The notes beneath the pieces are model-generated. The model saw only the letters and a list, made by a program, of their open reading frames with translations. It had not been told where the DNA came from and did no database searches. A stretch of 64,000 nucleotides of DNA from contig SIJG01000006.1 of NCBI GenBank assembly GCA_023374025.1, forward strand, positions 945,814-1,009,813, written 5' to 3'. The stretch is from Heterodera schachtii. Its lineage: Eukaryota > Nematoda > Chromadorea > Rhabditida > Heteroderidae. Positions 45,901-57,600 of the stretch are shown piece by piece (the first letter of the stretch is position 1; each line of letters starts with the position of its first letter). Made by a program: the position numbers and the translations under genes.

Positions 45901-48196
45901 ATCTGTCCGTTGCCAACACAAATTGATGTGTTCGTTTCCACAGTAAACTCCGACGGACATACGGTAAAATTTTTCAAATTTTAAATTAAATAAAATTAAT
46001 TTATTTTTTCATTTTAATTTATTTTTGCCTATAATTTTTTGTTTAATTAATTCAGGTGCCAATGCGAATGCCGTTGGACGTTCTCTTCTCAATTTGTAAA
46101 TTTCCATCCAATTCATTTTTAATTCAAATGATTGTTTTCCAATTCCATTACAGTAATGTTCTTCCGACTGTACTGGCTGTGTCGGGTGATGCTTCTCCAC
46201 TGTAAACTTTTACACAATTAATTACTAATTGCCTCATTAGTATTGTAATTGCCTTTTCTCAGCTCGTCTGTTCACTGACGCCGCTTCGCGTTCCATCGCC
46301 GGTCTCAACCGCGTGAAGACGGACGCAAAATTCATCCTAAAAACGCTGATGACCATCTGTCCAGGTATTTACATATTGATAGCAATTTTAAAAATCCCAA
46401 AAATTTGTGTTAGATTTTAATTTAATTAATCGGATTAATAAAACTTTGCCGAGAAATTTCTCCAATTACTTTAAACTATTGATCATTGTAAACCGATGAT
46501 TTTGATCACTTGACTATTGATCAGTCCGTCCTCTGGTCATTGCCTGATCACTCTTGATCAGTTGTGTTCCATTTTGTCCCTCTTCTCCTGATCAGGCACA
46601 ATGCTTTTGCTGTTCACCGCTTCGCTTTGGATGATCGGCGGTTACATTTTGCGCCTTTGCGAACGTCACCACGAACTGCACGAGGACGCGTCGCTGCTGC
46701 ACAACAACATGCAAGCCAACAAACACCAGAGCTATTTGAACTCGTTGTGGTTGATCGCGGTCACTTTCCTCAGCATCGGATACGGTGAGAAGCAAAAAGT
46801 GATAAGAAACTATTTCTTGCAATTAATATGCTAATTGATTTTAGTTACCCCCAAATTGGTTTTAATTAACCCCCCTACCTCCCTCGGCAGGTGACATCGT
46901 CCCGAACACACAGTGCGGACGCATTATGGCAGTGGTGACCGGCATTTTGGGCACGTGCACTTCCTCAATGGTCGGTTGGTCAACCGCAAATCAAAAAGAA
47001 AGCATTTAAAAGGGGCATTTGACGCCCTTTTAATGAAATTAAGCATTGAAACCCATTAATGACCAATTACTATAATTATCTGTCTGTGTGTTTGCTATAT
47101 TATGAATTTGTTTGGAGGTCGTTGCTGTAATTGCGCGTAAATTGGAGCTGACCCGGGCCGAGAAACACGTGCACAATTTCATGATCGAAACGCAACACAC
47201 GAAACAGTTGAAGCATATCGCAGTGAGTGGGCATTTGACAAAGAAAAAAAATAGAAAACAAAATGCCGTCCCCTCGGGCGAGAGGAAATGGCACCATTCA
47301 TTAACGGGTAAAATGTCGCCCACTTAGGCCAATGTTTTGCGCGAGACTTGGCTCATTTACAAACACCGGTGCCTCGTCGACAAAATCGAGCCCAGCAAAA
47401 TTCGGCACCACCAGCGCAAATTCCTTGTGGCCATCTGTGCACTGCGAAAGCTGAAGACAAGCCAAAGGAAGCTGGACGAAAATCGGATTTCGTTGGGCGA
47501 TGTTGCCAAAGTGAGTGATTAGGGGGGGGGGGGAAAGAAGACATTCACTAATTAATTAGGGGTAGGGAGTTGTCGAGAGTCTTGACTGCTCAGGAAAACT
47601 TAAATTTTAATTTGGTCAGCTATTTCGAGTAGTAGTTAAATTTATTTGTCCATATGGCTGTGAATGACTCCTAATCCCCCGTGTTCAGACCACCAGCCAT
47701 TCGCACGATTTGATGCGCGAAGTGCAAAGCACGCAGGAGGGACTCGCACTACGCATCACCGCAGTGGAGCATCAATTATCGGGTGATTAAAATGGGCCAA
47801 TTGTTTTGAAAAATGAAAATGCTATTTTAAAAATTGTGCCCCGATTATTCCTATCGAAGAGATTGCCATCCTTTAAAATGCTCAACCGATTTGACGAACG
47901 AATCACACTTTAAAATGGATCATAAAATTTGCCGAATTAATCATTTTTTAAATTTCCGCCAAAAATCTTATAAGAATGCCATTTTTAAAATTATCCACCA
48001 TTATTTGCCCAAATGATCAGATATCCAACGCGAAGTGGGCTCCATCGCTGATATGCTCCGAAATGCCCTTAGGCCTCCGTCCGCGTCGCTCGAGTTCGGA
48101 TCGGTTCAGCAGAACCACCATCACCAGCAGCAGCACAACATGGAGCTGTTCCCAGTCCGGCAGAGGCGAAAACCGTCCGCGTTGGCGGATGCTTAA
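30952..48196 (+). CDS. kcnl: small-conductance calcium-activated potassium channel (SK/KCNN family)
   Basis: SK channels are voltage-independent potassium channels opened by calmodulin bound to the C-terminus; they set excitability in nerve and muscle. Core exons are 45146-45356, 45433-45521, 45617-45750, 45808-45963, 46056-46095, 46154-46201, 46263-46364, 46596-46784, 46891-46970, 47118-47222, 47328-47510, 47689-47782 and 48021-48196. They show [15 protein letters not shown] at S1, the S4-S5 part ([17 protein letters not shown]), the pore [14 protein letters not shown], and the calmodulin-binding domain ([29 protein letters not shown]). A coiled coil and a His/Gln-rich end follow. Upstream, low-complexity N-terminal exons keep phase: 30952-31129, 31246-31389, 33716-33835, 34027-34199, 35098-35407, 37841-37971, 38036-38121, 38200-38371, 38616-38817 and the block 41876-44614. 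The exons at 45146 and 45617 end at GC donors. The core is certain; which N-terminal exons are used together is inferred. Confidence 0.92.
31390..33715. other. 2.3 kb intron of the SK gene
   Basis: AT-rich with long T runs and pyrimidine-rich segments (32640-32730, 33130-33250). No exon, RNA gene or repeat element recognised. Frames at 33266-33559 lack splice or motif support. Confidence 0.4.
37247..37604 (+). CDS. kcnl: alternative first coding exon of the SK gene
   Basis: An ATG-started open exon ([16 protein letters not shown]) of 119 codons ends at a GTAGAA donor in phase 1. That is the same phase as exon 35098-35407, so either can join the exon at 37841. The residues are Ser/Arg-rich and basic ([16 protein letters not shown]) with no known domain. 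It starts after an AG that gives no usable phase with the upstream exon, which favours an alternative promoter over an internal exon. Alternative 5' ends are common in nematode SK genes. Confidence 0.55.
38818..41875. other. 3.1 kb intron of the SK gene
   Basis: It contains a CTCGAGACTC palindrome cluster (39107-39156), two mononucleotide C runs near 40645 and 40720 and G runs near 39980 and 41635. No coding exon was supported. Confidence 0.4.
41876..44614 (+). CDS. kcnl: large low-complexity exon block of the SK N-terminus with frame changes
   Basis: After a TTTGACAG acceptor the sequence is GC-rich and codes for Ser/Gln/His/Gly-rich protein. The best-looking frame changes along the block. 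It begins [20 protein letters not shown], moves to a second frame ([19 protein letters not shown], to 42784), then a third ([28 protein letters not shown]), has a possible 54-bp intron (43241-43294), and continues [15 protein letters not shown] and onward. It returns to the first frame near 44470 ([18 protein letters not shown]). A GTCAGA donor at 44615 restores phase 1 into the exon at 45146. No single frame is open throughout. Assembly indels are the simplest explanation. Confidence 0.5.
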
Positions 48197-48950
48197 CTAA
48201 TTAATTAATCATCTCGCATTACCTAATTAACAAAGAATGCCAATCAGCGAATTTAAAAATGTTTTTTTTTGGCAGCGGCGAACATTTCGCCAAATTCTTC
48301 CATTTTCACATTGATCTGCTTTCTGATCTATCATATTCCTTTTTTGTTCTCGCATTTCATCCTTTTACTTTTTCAAATTGTTTTTCGCTCAATTTACCGG
48401 TGAAAGTCCTTACAAAATTATCACATTAATTGGCAAATGTTATACATTCAAATGGATTGATTATGCATATGATTATTGGTACACTAAATAAACAAATAAA
48501 TAAATAAATTCTCACATTTTGAAAATATTTTAGTAATAAATATTTATTTTATTAAATTCAATTCAATTATATTTTCAATTTCAAATTCCCTCCCCCCCCC
48601 CTTTTTTTTATTTGTAATTTCCCAAGAGGCCCCCCCCCCCCGACCACCAAAATGACAACACAAATTCCCCTTTTCCATGCCCAAAATTGGAAGGATAAGT
48701 GCATTTTCCATCCCCTCAAATAATCATCATCAAAACGGACAATTTGATAGGGTGAAATCTTGTTTTTCTACTCATTGTCGGCCATTTTTATTTATGGTAG
48801 CACACAAAAAAGTTGCAGAAAAAACAAAAATATTTATTTGGTAATTCTAAATTTTCAGGAATTATTTTGCAATTAAAAAAAAAATTATTAAGCTATATAT
48901 TTTATTAGAATTTTGGACATTATTGTTTTTAATCTCTAAATATTATTTTG

Positions 48951-49900
48951 GGAAAATATTGATCATATGGCCCAGAACCCAAAATGGTCGAAATATATAC
49001 CAATCGATAGCTCTCGGTCTGTAATGGAAGAATCCGAAAGAATTTTTTTGCGGAAGCCAATCCCTGAAGAGTTACAGACCCGGGACTGAAATGACCAAAT
49101 GCCTTTGGGACTTAACCGTCCACCACTCAAAACGCATGGAATTGCGACAAAATTGATATCAATCGATTCCTCTAGGCTCCTAAATTATGAATCCGAAAGA
49201 ATTTTTGGACAAAAATGAAAATAACCGAAGTTATGGGTCCCCAAAATCTAGAAAAATGACACTAGAAAAACCGTCTATATTTGAATTTTAATTTTTCCTA
49301 TTGCGCTAAAAAACCGCCGCACACTCGACTACGGCGGCCAGTAGGTGGGGCGAGACTACGGGCTACGGAAGAAGTCCGCGCGTGATCCGCAGGCGGTTGA
49401 CTGATTGGCGGGGGCCCTTCGGGCCCCCGCAGTCAACCGCCTGTGGCGCTCGTCAGACTTTTTCCTCCGCCCTCCGTCTCGCCCCACTACTTGCTCCGTC
49501 TTCGCATGCTCCCTTTTGCGAAGTTCAAAAACCTGGTGTTTTTCGTTTTTTTGGCTCGCCTAAATTAATTTTTTAATCAAAGTCATTTTTTGAGATTTTT
49601 GAGGACCCATAACTTTTTTCAATTTCTTTTTTACCCAAAAATTCTTTCGGATTCTTAATTAGCAGACTGTGCGTAATCGATTGATATCAATTTTGTCGCA
49701 ATTCCATGCGTTTTGAGTTTTTGAGTTGTGGACGGTTCAGCCACAAAGGCATTTGGTCATTTCAGTCCCGGGTCTGTAACTCTTCAGGGATTGGTTTCCG
49801 CAAAAAAATTCTTTCGGATTCTTCCATTACAGACCGAGAGCTATCGATTGGTATATATTTCGACCATTTTGGGCTCTGGGCCATATGATCAATATTTACC
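48951..49900. mobile_element. 950-bp fold-back element with GC-rich nested hairpin and 8-bp duplication
   Basis: The element is a near-complete palindrome. The left end (GGAAAATATTGATCATATGG) matches the inverted right end (CCATATGATCAATATTTACC), and the arms stay complementary for about 300 bp. TTATTTTG at 48943-48950 and 49901-49908 is an 8-bp target-site duplication. The centre is GC-rich and holds hairpins within hairpins: CAGGCGGTTGACTG with CAGTCAACCGCCTG, and GGGGGCCC-TTC-GGGCCCCC at its tip. No coding frame of note. Classed as a hAT-like non-autonomous element on the duplication length. Confidence 0.8.
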
Positions 49901-50199
49901 TTATTTTGCAATTTTTAAAAATTTTTAAATAAAATCGAATATTTTAAATTCTTCTTTAAGTTTAATTATTTAACAAACAAATGTAAATTAAAAGTTCTAA
50001 ATTAATATATAAGTTTTATTTAATTGATTTATAATATTTGATTATTATTTATTCTATGTTTATATATTTATTTTTAATTATAACAATTTACTAAATAAAA
50101 TTTAAATGTTTTTTGTTTCTATGTATCTTTTTAATTTATTATTCTTTTGGCATTAATTTTGAATAAAATATATTATAATTAAGTTTGTATTTTATTATT

Positions 50200-50800
50200 A
50201 TTTTCCTTTTGCTTTTCCCTCATTCCCTCCTCCTTTTTCTATTATTCATTTGTTTTTGACCTTTCCAAGCTGTTCTCCCCCCCCCCCCCAATTCACAAGC
50301 TGTTCAAATTGCTCCTCCTCCGTTGGATATTCTCGCTAATCCTTCGTCCGACCGCAAATCGCTCCCTTCCCCCCTCTCCCCCCGGGGGTCAGTCATCCCA
50401 ACGTTGGCACTTTGGCTGTCTATTCTCCTTCCAACGCCTTCTTTCTCTCGCTCTCTCTCTCTCTCTATTTTTGTTTTTTCTCTTCAGGCGGCCTCTCCAT
50501 TTCCTTTACTCTCTAACCTTACCCTCTTTCTTTCCATTTCTCTCCCTTTTAACACACTCTATCTCCCCTCCATTTCCCGGCTTTTCCTTTCAGTCCCGAG
50601 AGGCTTAAAAGCTTTATCGACCGTCGCGCTCTGCTGCTGTCATTGGAAATGCGACCCCATTGTTCACTCTGTTCACCCAACTATTTCTCTGCTCCTTTTC
50701 TCTTTTCCCCACTCTTTTCTTGCTCTCCTTCTCTTCCCCATGCACTCTCTCGCACATTAAGCGGATTGCTCTTTTTCTCTTCCCTCTCTCTCTCTTTTTG
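50200..50800. repeat. pyrimidine-rich tract with CT microsatellite
   Basis: The plus strand is dominated by C and T, with (CT)n runs near 50450 and 50780 and a C run at 50278-50289. The open frames here have the Leu/Ser/Pro-only composition expected of such sequence. Confidence 0.7.
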
Positions 50801-51688
50801 TTGTTGCGCTGAAAGTTTCACAGCACGACCATCACCAACAATGAATGAATTGAACGTGAATGAGTGAATGAATGGGCCGGAAACAATTGGTTGTTCCGTC
50901 CGCTTACCTTTCGCTTTTTGTTTACCACGAGACTTACCAAAATAATCCCCGAAGCAAAAGAGAGAAAATAACGGGACAAAACTGAGGAATGGCCCTGGCC
51001 ATGTCCGTGACTCTCCTCACTTTGCCAGTCAGTCTCACTCATTTTCTTCTTGATTGGCCTAATCGTAATAATTTCACCGCCAAAAGCCCCCGATTTTTCT
51101 ATGCTTTTACAATCATTAGCCAAAGCCATGATCCCCCCGCCCCATTTGCGCAGCCTGTGCCATCATTCTCCCCCCTCCCCCCCCCCGCCGGCTGTGCATA
51201 CAAATGTTCATTGATGCCGGCGTTTGTTTGGTCCGCCGTCTTCGCTCTCCCATTCATTGCTCATTGCCCCCATTCATTGGGTCAATTAAAGTCTTAAGTA
51301 TCGCTTCCCTAATAAGTACTGCACCGTCCGTCCATGGCCACCTTCTCGCCCAGCCAATGAATGACCACAAATAATGTCAACCAAAAAGCCCCCGGGGGAA
51401 ATGTGTCGAGAGCGGGGCAAAGAGTGCCCTCTGTCCCCGTGCCACCAATTTTTGCCCCAGTGGGAAAACAAATAAACAATGTCAAATTTTGTCAACCTTC
51501 GGCACTTTTGTTACCCCTTATCCCATTTTGCAGTGCTTTTCCTCCTGTGCTTCTTCTTTCGTCCATTTCGAATGAGTCCTTCCCGAGGAGTTGGAGCAGT
51601 ACGCGGACGCTGTGGCGCCAAAATCTTTTTTTGTTTCACTTTTTGCCCAATTTTCTTCAAATTTTTTGCCGCTTCAACAGCGGTGGAG

Positions 51689-54600
51689 GAAATAGCACAA
51701 TGTTTTGAGCAGCAATACGCCAACAGAATGGTCAAATTCGGCGCACTTCACGTCGTCCGCCGGGTTGGCATTGTGCGTAAACGAAAAAAAACAAATACTG
51801 AAATCGATTAAATGTATTTTAAACGGTTATAATTAAATGTTGATAATGGTCAGATTTCACCATTGGGTGCCTTCTATTTGGCACATTTCATTGATGAAGC
51901 AGATACAACAAAGGAGCTCCGCCGTTACCCATCACTCCGACAAAGGCATTTGGCACGACAGGAAAACGGCGAAATTTTGGTGGCACTATAAAGGATTTCA
52001 AAAAAATGCAAATTTGGCGAAGTAGCTATTGCATTTTATGTACAACTGTAATAGTAAATGAAATTTTGTACGGTCGAAATAATGAACAGTACTGTAAGTA
52101 CAGGTGATTTACTCGGGACATTCCGCGCACTCTTTGGAATGGGCCCGTGTCGATTTGTTGGCTTCCGCGCTTCGGCTTGAGCCCATTTTGGACGGGGACG
52201 ATTTTCAGCCGCACGTGTCGCCCGTACTGCTGGTTACTGTGGGTTTATTTTGCTTCTATAACTGTGCTTCTCGTGTCCCCAATTAATTGGCTAGTTAATT
52301 AATTGGCTCGTTAATTAGTTGGGTAATTAGGCGTGCCCTGCGCCCGCTGTGTCTGCGCCCGTCTCATTGCCCGCCCCGTACTCGTTGAAAACGCGCAGCA
52401 GCACAACAATCGGCGAGGAGCAGCAGCGTATGGTCAACAACAACAATATAACGCCCGCCTATGAAAATGAACTTCGGATTAACTTCAAAACATTCCAAAA
52501 CGGTAATTTATATTTTTTAATAATCATTTTCTCAAAATTGGATTTAATTTGCCAATTTAGCCCTGTTTCTGTACAGTGTTGCCGATTACGGTGACCATTT
52601 GATTGTCCAATTGGCGTCTGGCCGTGCCGAAGTGTTCTTCGATTTTGGCGGCCATCAGCACAGTCAACTGAGCGGCGGATTGGCCCTTAATGACGGCGTA
52701 AAATAATTAATTAATTTGCATTTTTCATTTATATATAAATAATATGAATAGGAATGGCATGAGTTGCGATGGTCCCATCACTTTGACACCGCCGAACTGT
52801 TAATCGACGGAGTCAGCGTGAACAGCACCGAAATTGGGGGCCTCTATCGCAAATTGGACCTGCACTCGACCGTAAGTGAAGTGATCAGAGTGATTGACAT
52901 GGGTAATTGATCACTCTTTTTTTTGGCACAGGTGGAAATTGGGGGCCGACCCGAAGAGATCGGAGATGAACAGGTGAAAGAGAGGGGGAGGGGGTTAAAA
53001 AATTTGGCAAAAACATGGCAAACTCTCCATTATTCAGATCATCGAATTTTCTCTCGAGAATTCCTTCTATGGATGTTTGGCCCGGATGGAGCTGAACGGA
53101 CTCAATTTGTTGGCCTCTGCGCCCAAATTGTTGCCGTCATGTCAGGTGTGATGATGAATGGGGGTGGCATGGTTTTTCCAATTTGGCCATTTTTCGTTTT
53201 GTTTTATACCCCTCCCTCCCCCCTCCATAGATGCCTCAGCCCCAATTGGTCGCAGTTGGTCCTCGCTCCGCCCTCCAAATACCGTACTCCTTCCTACCGT
53301 TCGCCTTCGACTTTCACGTCCTTTTGCAACGACCACAAAGGGAAATGTATCAGCAGCAGCAAAAAACAACAGTTGGAGCAGTACACGGACAAAAACAGCA
53401 ACAACAGAACGAAGTGCCATTGCTGAGCATTTTGGACATGGCCAACACAACACTGGTGAGTCAGGCATGAATAGACAAAGAGGAACAAACCGTTGCAATT
53501 CATTGCTCAGCTGCAACTGAGCATTGCCGAGTTGGACGGCGGCGCGCTGAGTGTTCGGACGAGCCTTGGCAGAGGGGGGCAAGCGCCACGGGGTTGGCAT
53601 CGAAGGGGGATGGCACCGCATGGATTTGGCAATTAATTGTTGGGCTTCAGTTGTCGCATTGGGCGGAGGGATGGCGCGTGGATGGCACGCGGTTGTGGTC
53701 AAATTGCGCGGTGGTGACGCGTTGGAGGTGGAGTTGGACGGACGCGTGGCCTATTGGGTGGAGGGATCGGCCGCACGTCGCATTGGCACAACAATGCACA
53801 CATTGTAAAGGAGAGGGACGGGGAGGGGGAGGGCAGGAACGAAAGTGATCAGCTGATCAGTAAAGAGGGAAAGCCGAAAAAAGGGAAATAATTAGAAATT
53901 CTGATCACTGATCAGAACCAGGGGAATAGTTAAAATGATCAGAACGGGTAATAATTGTGATCATGGTTTAGTTATTCTCTTAAGTGGTGGAAAAAAATGG
54001 AAACTGTTGAGAAGTGATAGGATAATCAGAATGGATATTTAGCCTTCTGTCAGCCACTGGATGTTATCGTTCTGCCACCATCGACCTTAAACAGGTGGGC
54101 TAATATTGGGAATTTTAATTAGCAATTAATTAATTAATTGAAGGGCGTCCCCATTGGCAGTGAAATGATGCGTGATCAGTGCCCCTTGGTGGAGAGGTGT
54201 CGGCGTGCCGTGCCTTTCTACCCATCCTCACCAATTTCTTTCCCATTTTTCACAGCTGTTCACCAAATCCATGCCGAAATGGTGGCCAATGCGTTCAGAA
54301 CGGTTTCGCCTCGTTCAGCTGCGAATGCGAGCAAAACTACACGGGACGATTTTGCCATATTTGTGAGGACTTTTAACATTTTGAAGAATGAATTTAAAAA
54401 AAATAATAAATTCCAGCCAAATTGCCACATTCGTGCGAAGAACATTTCGCGTCCGGCGCCGTTTCCAAACGCGTGTTAATCGATTTGGACGGCGGTGGGC
54501 CCCTGCAGCCGTTCACCGTCGAATGCCGTCGCGGAGGACGAGGGCCAAAAAGTAGAGCTAATGGGATCTGGAAATTTTGGGAAAAAGGGAGCGAGAAATG

Positions 54601-57600
54601 CCGAAATCGGAAATGGGATTTGCTTAATTCTAGGAAAACCTGCGATTTTTTCTAGGGAACAATCAGTAATGATCATTTTGCTTCTCTAAATCAACAACCA
54701 CCTGTTTCTTCTTTTTTTAATTGCGAATTAAATTCCAAATATTTTTCTCAATTAAATTTCAATTTAATTTTATGAAATTTAATGTAAGAATAGTTAAAAT
54801 TTAACTAATATCCTGAATGTTCATTGCATTTAATTTGATAGAAAAGTATGAAAAATTTAAAACAAAAAATTAATAATAATAATAAAATAATTATCTGAAA
54901 TTTTGCAAAAATTGTATTTTGCATTTTTTTAAATTTTCTTTAGTGAATTTATCTTTCTGTCGTTTTTTTCACCTTACTTTATGTTTTTAAGTTTTTTTGA
55001 GTGAAAATTTAGAAAATTTGCTGAGATTTTAAATGATGCTTCTGAAAAGATTATGAGTAACTCTAATTTTTAAGAAAATATTTTTCTAAATGAACAGTAT
55101 ATTTTTTGTGTGATCATAAAAAGCGCAAAAATTGAAAATAAAATTTTAAAATTAATTTTAGAAAAAAGATTTCAAGCCAAATTCGACATATCAGAGGATG
55201 AAGTGATTACGGTGATAAGACACGACGCACCGCCGCAGGGAATAATTGTGAGAGGTGATTAACGGACAAATGAGTTGCCAAAAAGCAATAACAGCAATTA
55301 ATAGAGGCGAAGGATGAACTCAATAATGATGCTATGACGTTACTCAAAAAACCACCAAAACAAAAAAAAAATTTTGATATAACTTTTGCTCAAAAGCAAC
55401 CAAATTTTAATTCTTAAGATCATTCGATAGCCCTAACTTAAGTAAGTGTTTTCTTTCATCCTGCAAAATTTAAAAAAGGTTCGTTAAGTTTGAAGAAAGT
55501 TATAACCATAAATGTTCAAGAAAACTTGCTTTTTTGAGTTTCTCAAGTCATAACTAGGGCTTGTAATTATATGCACATGCATATTTTTTTCCTGGACTGC
55601 GGGAGGCCTGAAACGCACGAAAAACATATTTTTAGCTTGGTTTGAAGCTTCTAGGCCATACTTCCATATGCATATTTTGCATATTTGTGCATATTTCGCG
55701 ATTTATGTGCATATTTGTGCTATTTTGGCATTTCGTGCATATTTTATGTGCATATTTGAGCATTTTTTCAACAAATCCTCTATTAAAACGGCCCCTTCTA
55801 TTAAAGCGGCCCTTTTGGTCTCTAAGGACCGAAAATTTTTCAAAAAATTTCATATTTGGGGTTTTTTTTCATAAAAATGTAACTTTTTAAAACATTGGAA
55901 ATTTATGCCAAAAATAGTCAGAAAATAGAAAATTCTCCATTATTTACTTAATTTTCTTCAAAATAATACTTTTATTTTGTATTTTTGGTTCTAAAATGAT
56001 TATTCATACTATATTTAGCTATTTTCGAGATTTTTATGCTTAAATTTAATAAATTTGAAGAATTTTGAAAAAAATTACCTCGTTTGAAAAAATTTATATG
56101 CATATTTTTCACTTTTTATGTGCATATTTTGCAATTTTTGGTGCATATTTCATGCGCATATTTTAAGATTTTATGTGCATATAATTACAAGCCCTAGTCA
56201 TAACTTTTTCGAAATTTAATGAATTTTAGTGGAATTTTGCAGGATAATAGAAATCACTCGAATAATAACAAGATTATAAAATTTGCTTCATTTTGAGCGA
56301 AGTTATGAATAATTTTGGTCAAAATTTTTTGTTTTGATGGTTTTTGAGTAACGACCCGGCACCTCAATAATTAGTTATTAATTAAATTTAAATATTTTAC
56401 CGTTTTTCCTAAGATAGGGCCCCTGAAGTTTTTGTTTTTCAACTCCCCTTAAAAGGGGCTTTAATTTAGGTGGGAGGGGCATTTGCGGCGCCGACAGATG
56501 CGGCGCCCAGTCAAAAGGACATTTGCGGCGCCGACACTTGCGGCGCCCAGTCAAAATGACATTTGCGGCGCAGGATTAAATGACCCCAAAAATATTTCAA
56601 CAATTTATTTAAATTAACAGAATTGTTATTTTAAGTTTATTTTTTAATAATGACTAATTTAACAATAATTCTTGCAACCTAATCACAAAGATAAAGGTTG
56701 AGTCGTTTGCCGTTGTAACAGATTCAGAAAACATTTCACTTCGCCCTACCCAGCATTTTCAAAGTATAAATGGGATACTGTAATAAAATATTTTTATAAG
56801 GTTCATTAACGCCATTAAAAAAGAGGAAGAGCACCAAAAAAACTGCCTGAGGCCTTATGGAATTTACCCAACTGGTGGGATTGCTGAAATACCTCGCTTA
56901 AAAAATATCTGCAAAATGATGAAGCGATCCGTAGATTAGAGCGGGATCGGGAGTTCAAAATTTTCCGGGACGGGAGTCCAAATACGGTATTTTGCCGCAG
57001 GCATTACGGAACCCGGCGCCGTGCGGCGCGTGCTCCACTACGGACTGGGCGAGTTGGAGTTGGACAGGTTGGTGGGCGCGTTCGACCAGTGCGGGCAGAT
57101 GATGCGCTTCCAATGCAAAGGCGGTGGGTGGGTCGAAGGACGGATGGGCCAATAAATTGCCAAATTGGCCATCTTTAAAGCATTGCCACTGGAACTGTTT
57201 CAGGCCAACGTTTGATGCATTATGGGGCGGAAAATCGGCCGTCCGTTTGGTACGCGACGCGCAACGCGCAGCACGGGCTGCAGTGGGGCGACGCACCGCC
57301 CTTCTCGCGCGTTTGCACGTGCGCAATGAACGACTCGTGCACGGGGCACAGGTGAAGCGAACCGACCAAAATTTAAAATTCGGAATGCCAAAAATTATGG
57401 GGCATTTGAAAACAACCGTCGAGACTCAAGACCAATCCGAGTGCCGAAAAAGCCCTCAACCCTTTGCCAGGGGCTGCAATTGCGACAGTGGCAACGACGC
57501 GCTGGACATTGGCATGAACACGCACCAGCAACTGCTGCCCGTCCTGCAGCTGTTCATTGGCGGAGGCACGGAAGCGAACGCAATGGCAAATGTCAGCATT

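Larger units (their letters stand above)
48197..51688. other. 3.5 kb intergenic region
   Basis: It holds the fold-back element 48951-49900 and a pyrimidine-rich tract of about 600 bp (50200-50800). That tract yields long but non-informative open frames. No gene is supported. Confidence 0.45.

Noticed and set aside
50309..50867. Several long open frames on the plus strand
   Set aside because: They come from a CT-rich tract and contain only Leu/Ser/Pro/Phe-biased residues.
51689..51990. Subtilisin-like proprotein convertase prodomain
   Set aside because: Weak resemblance only; no catalytic domain follows, and the exons keep phase with the Caspr-type gene.
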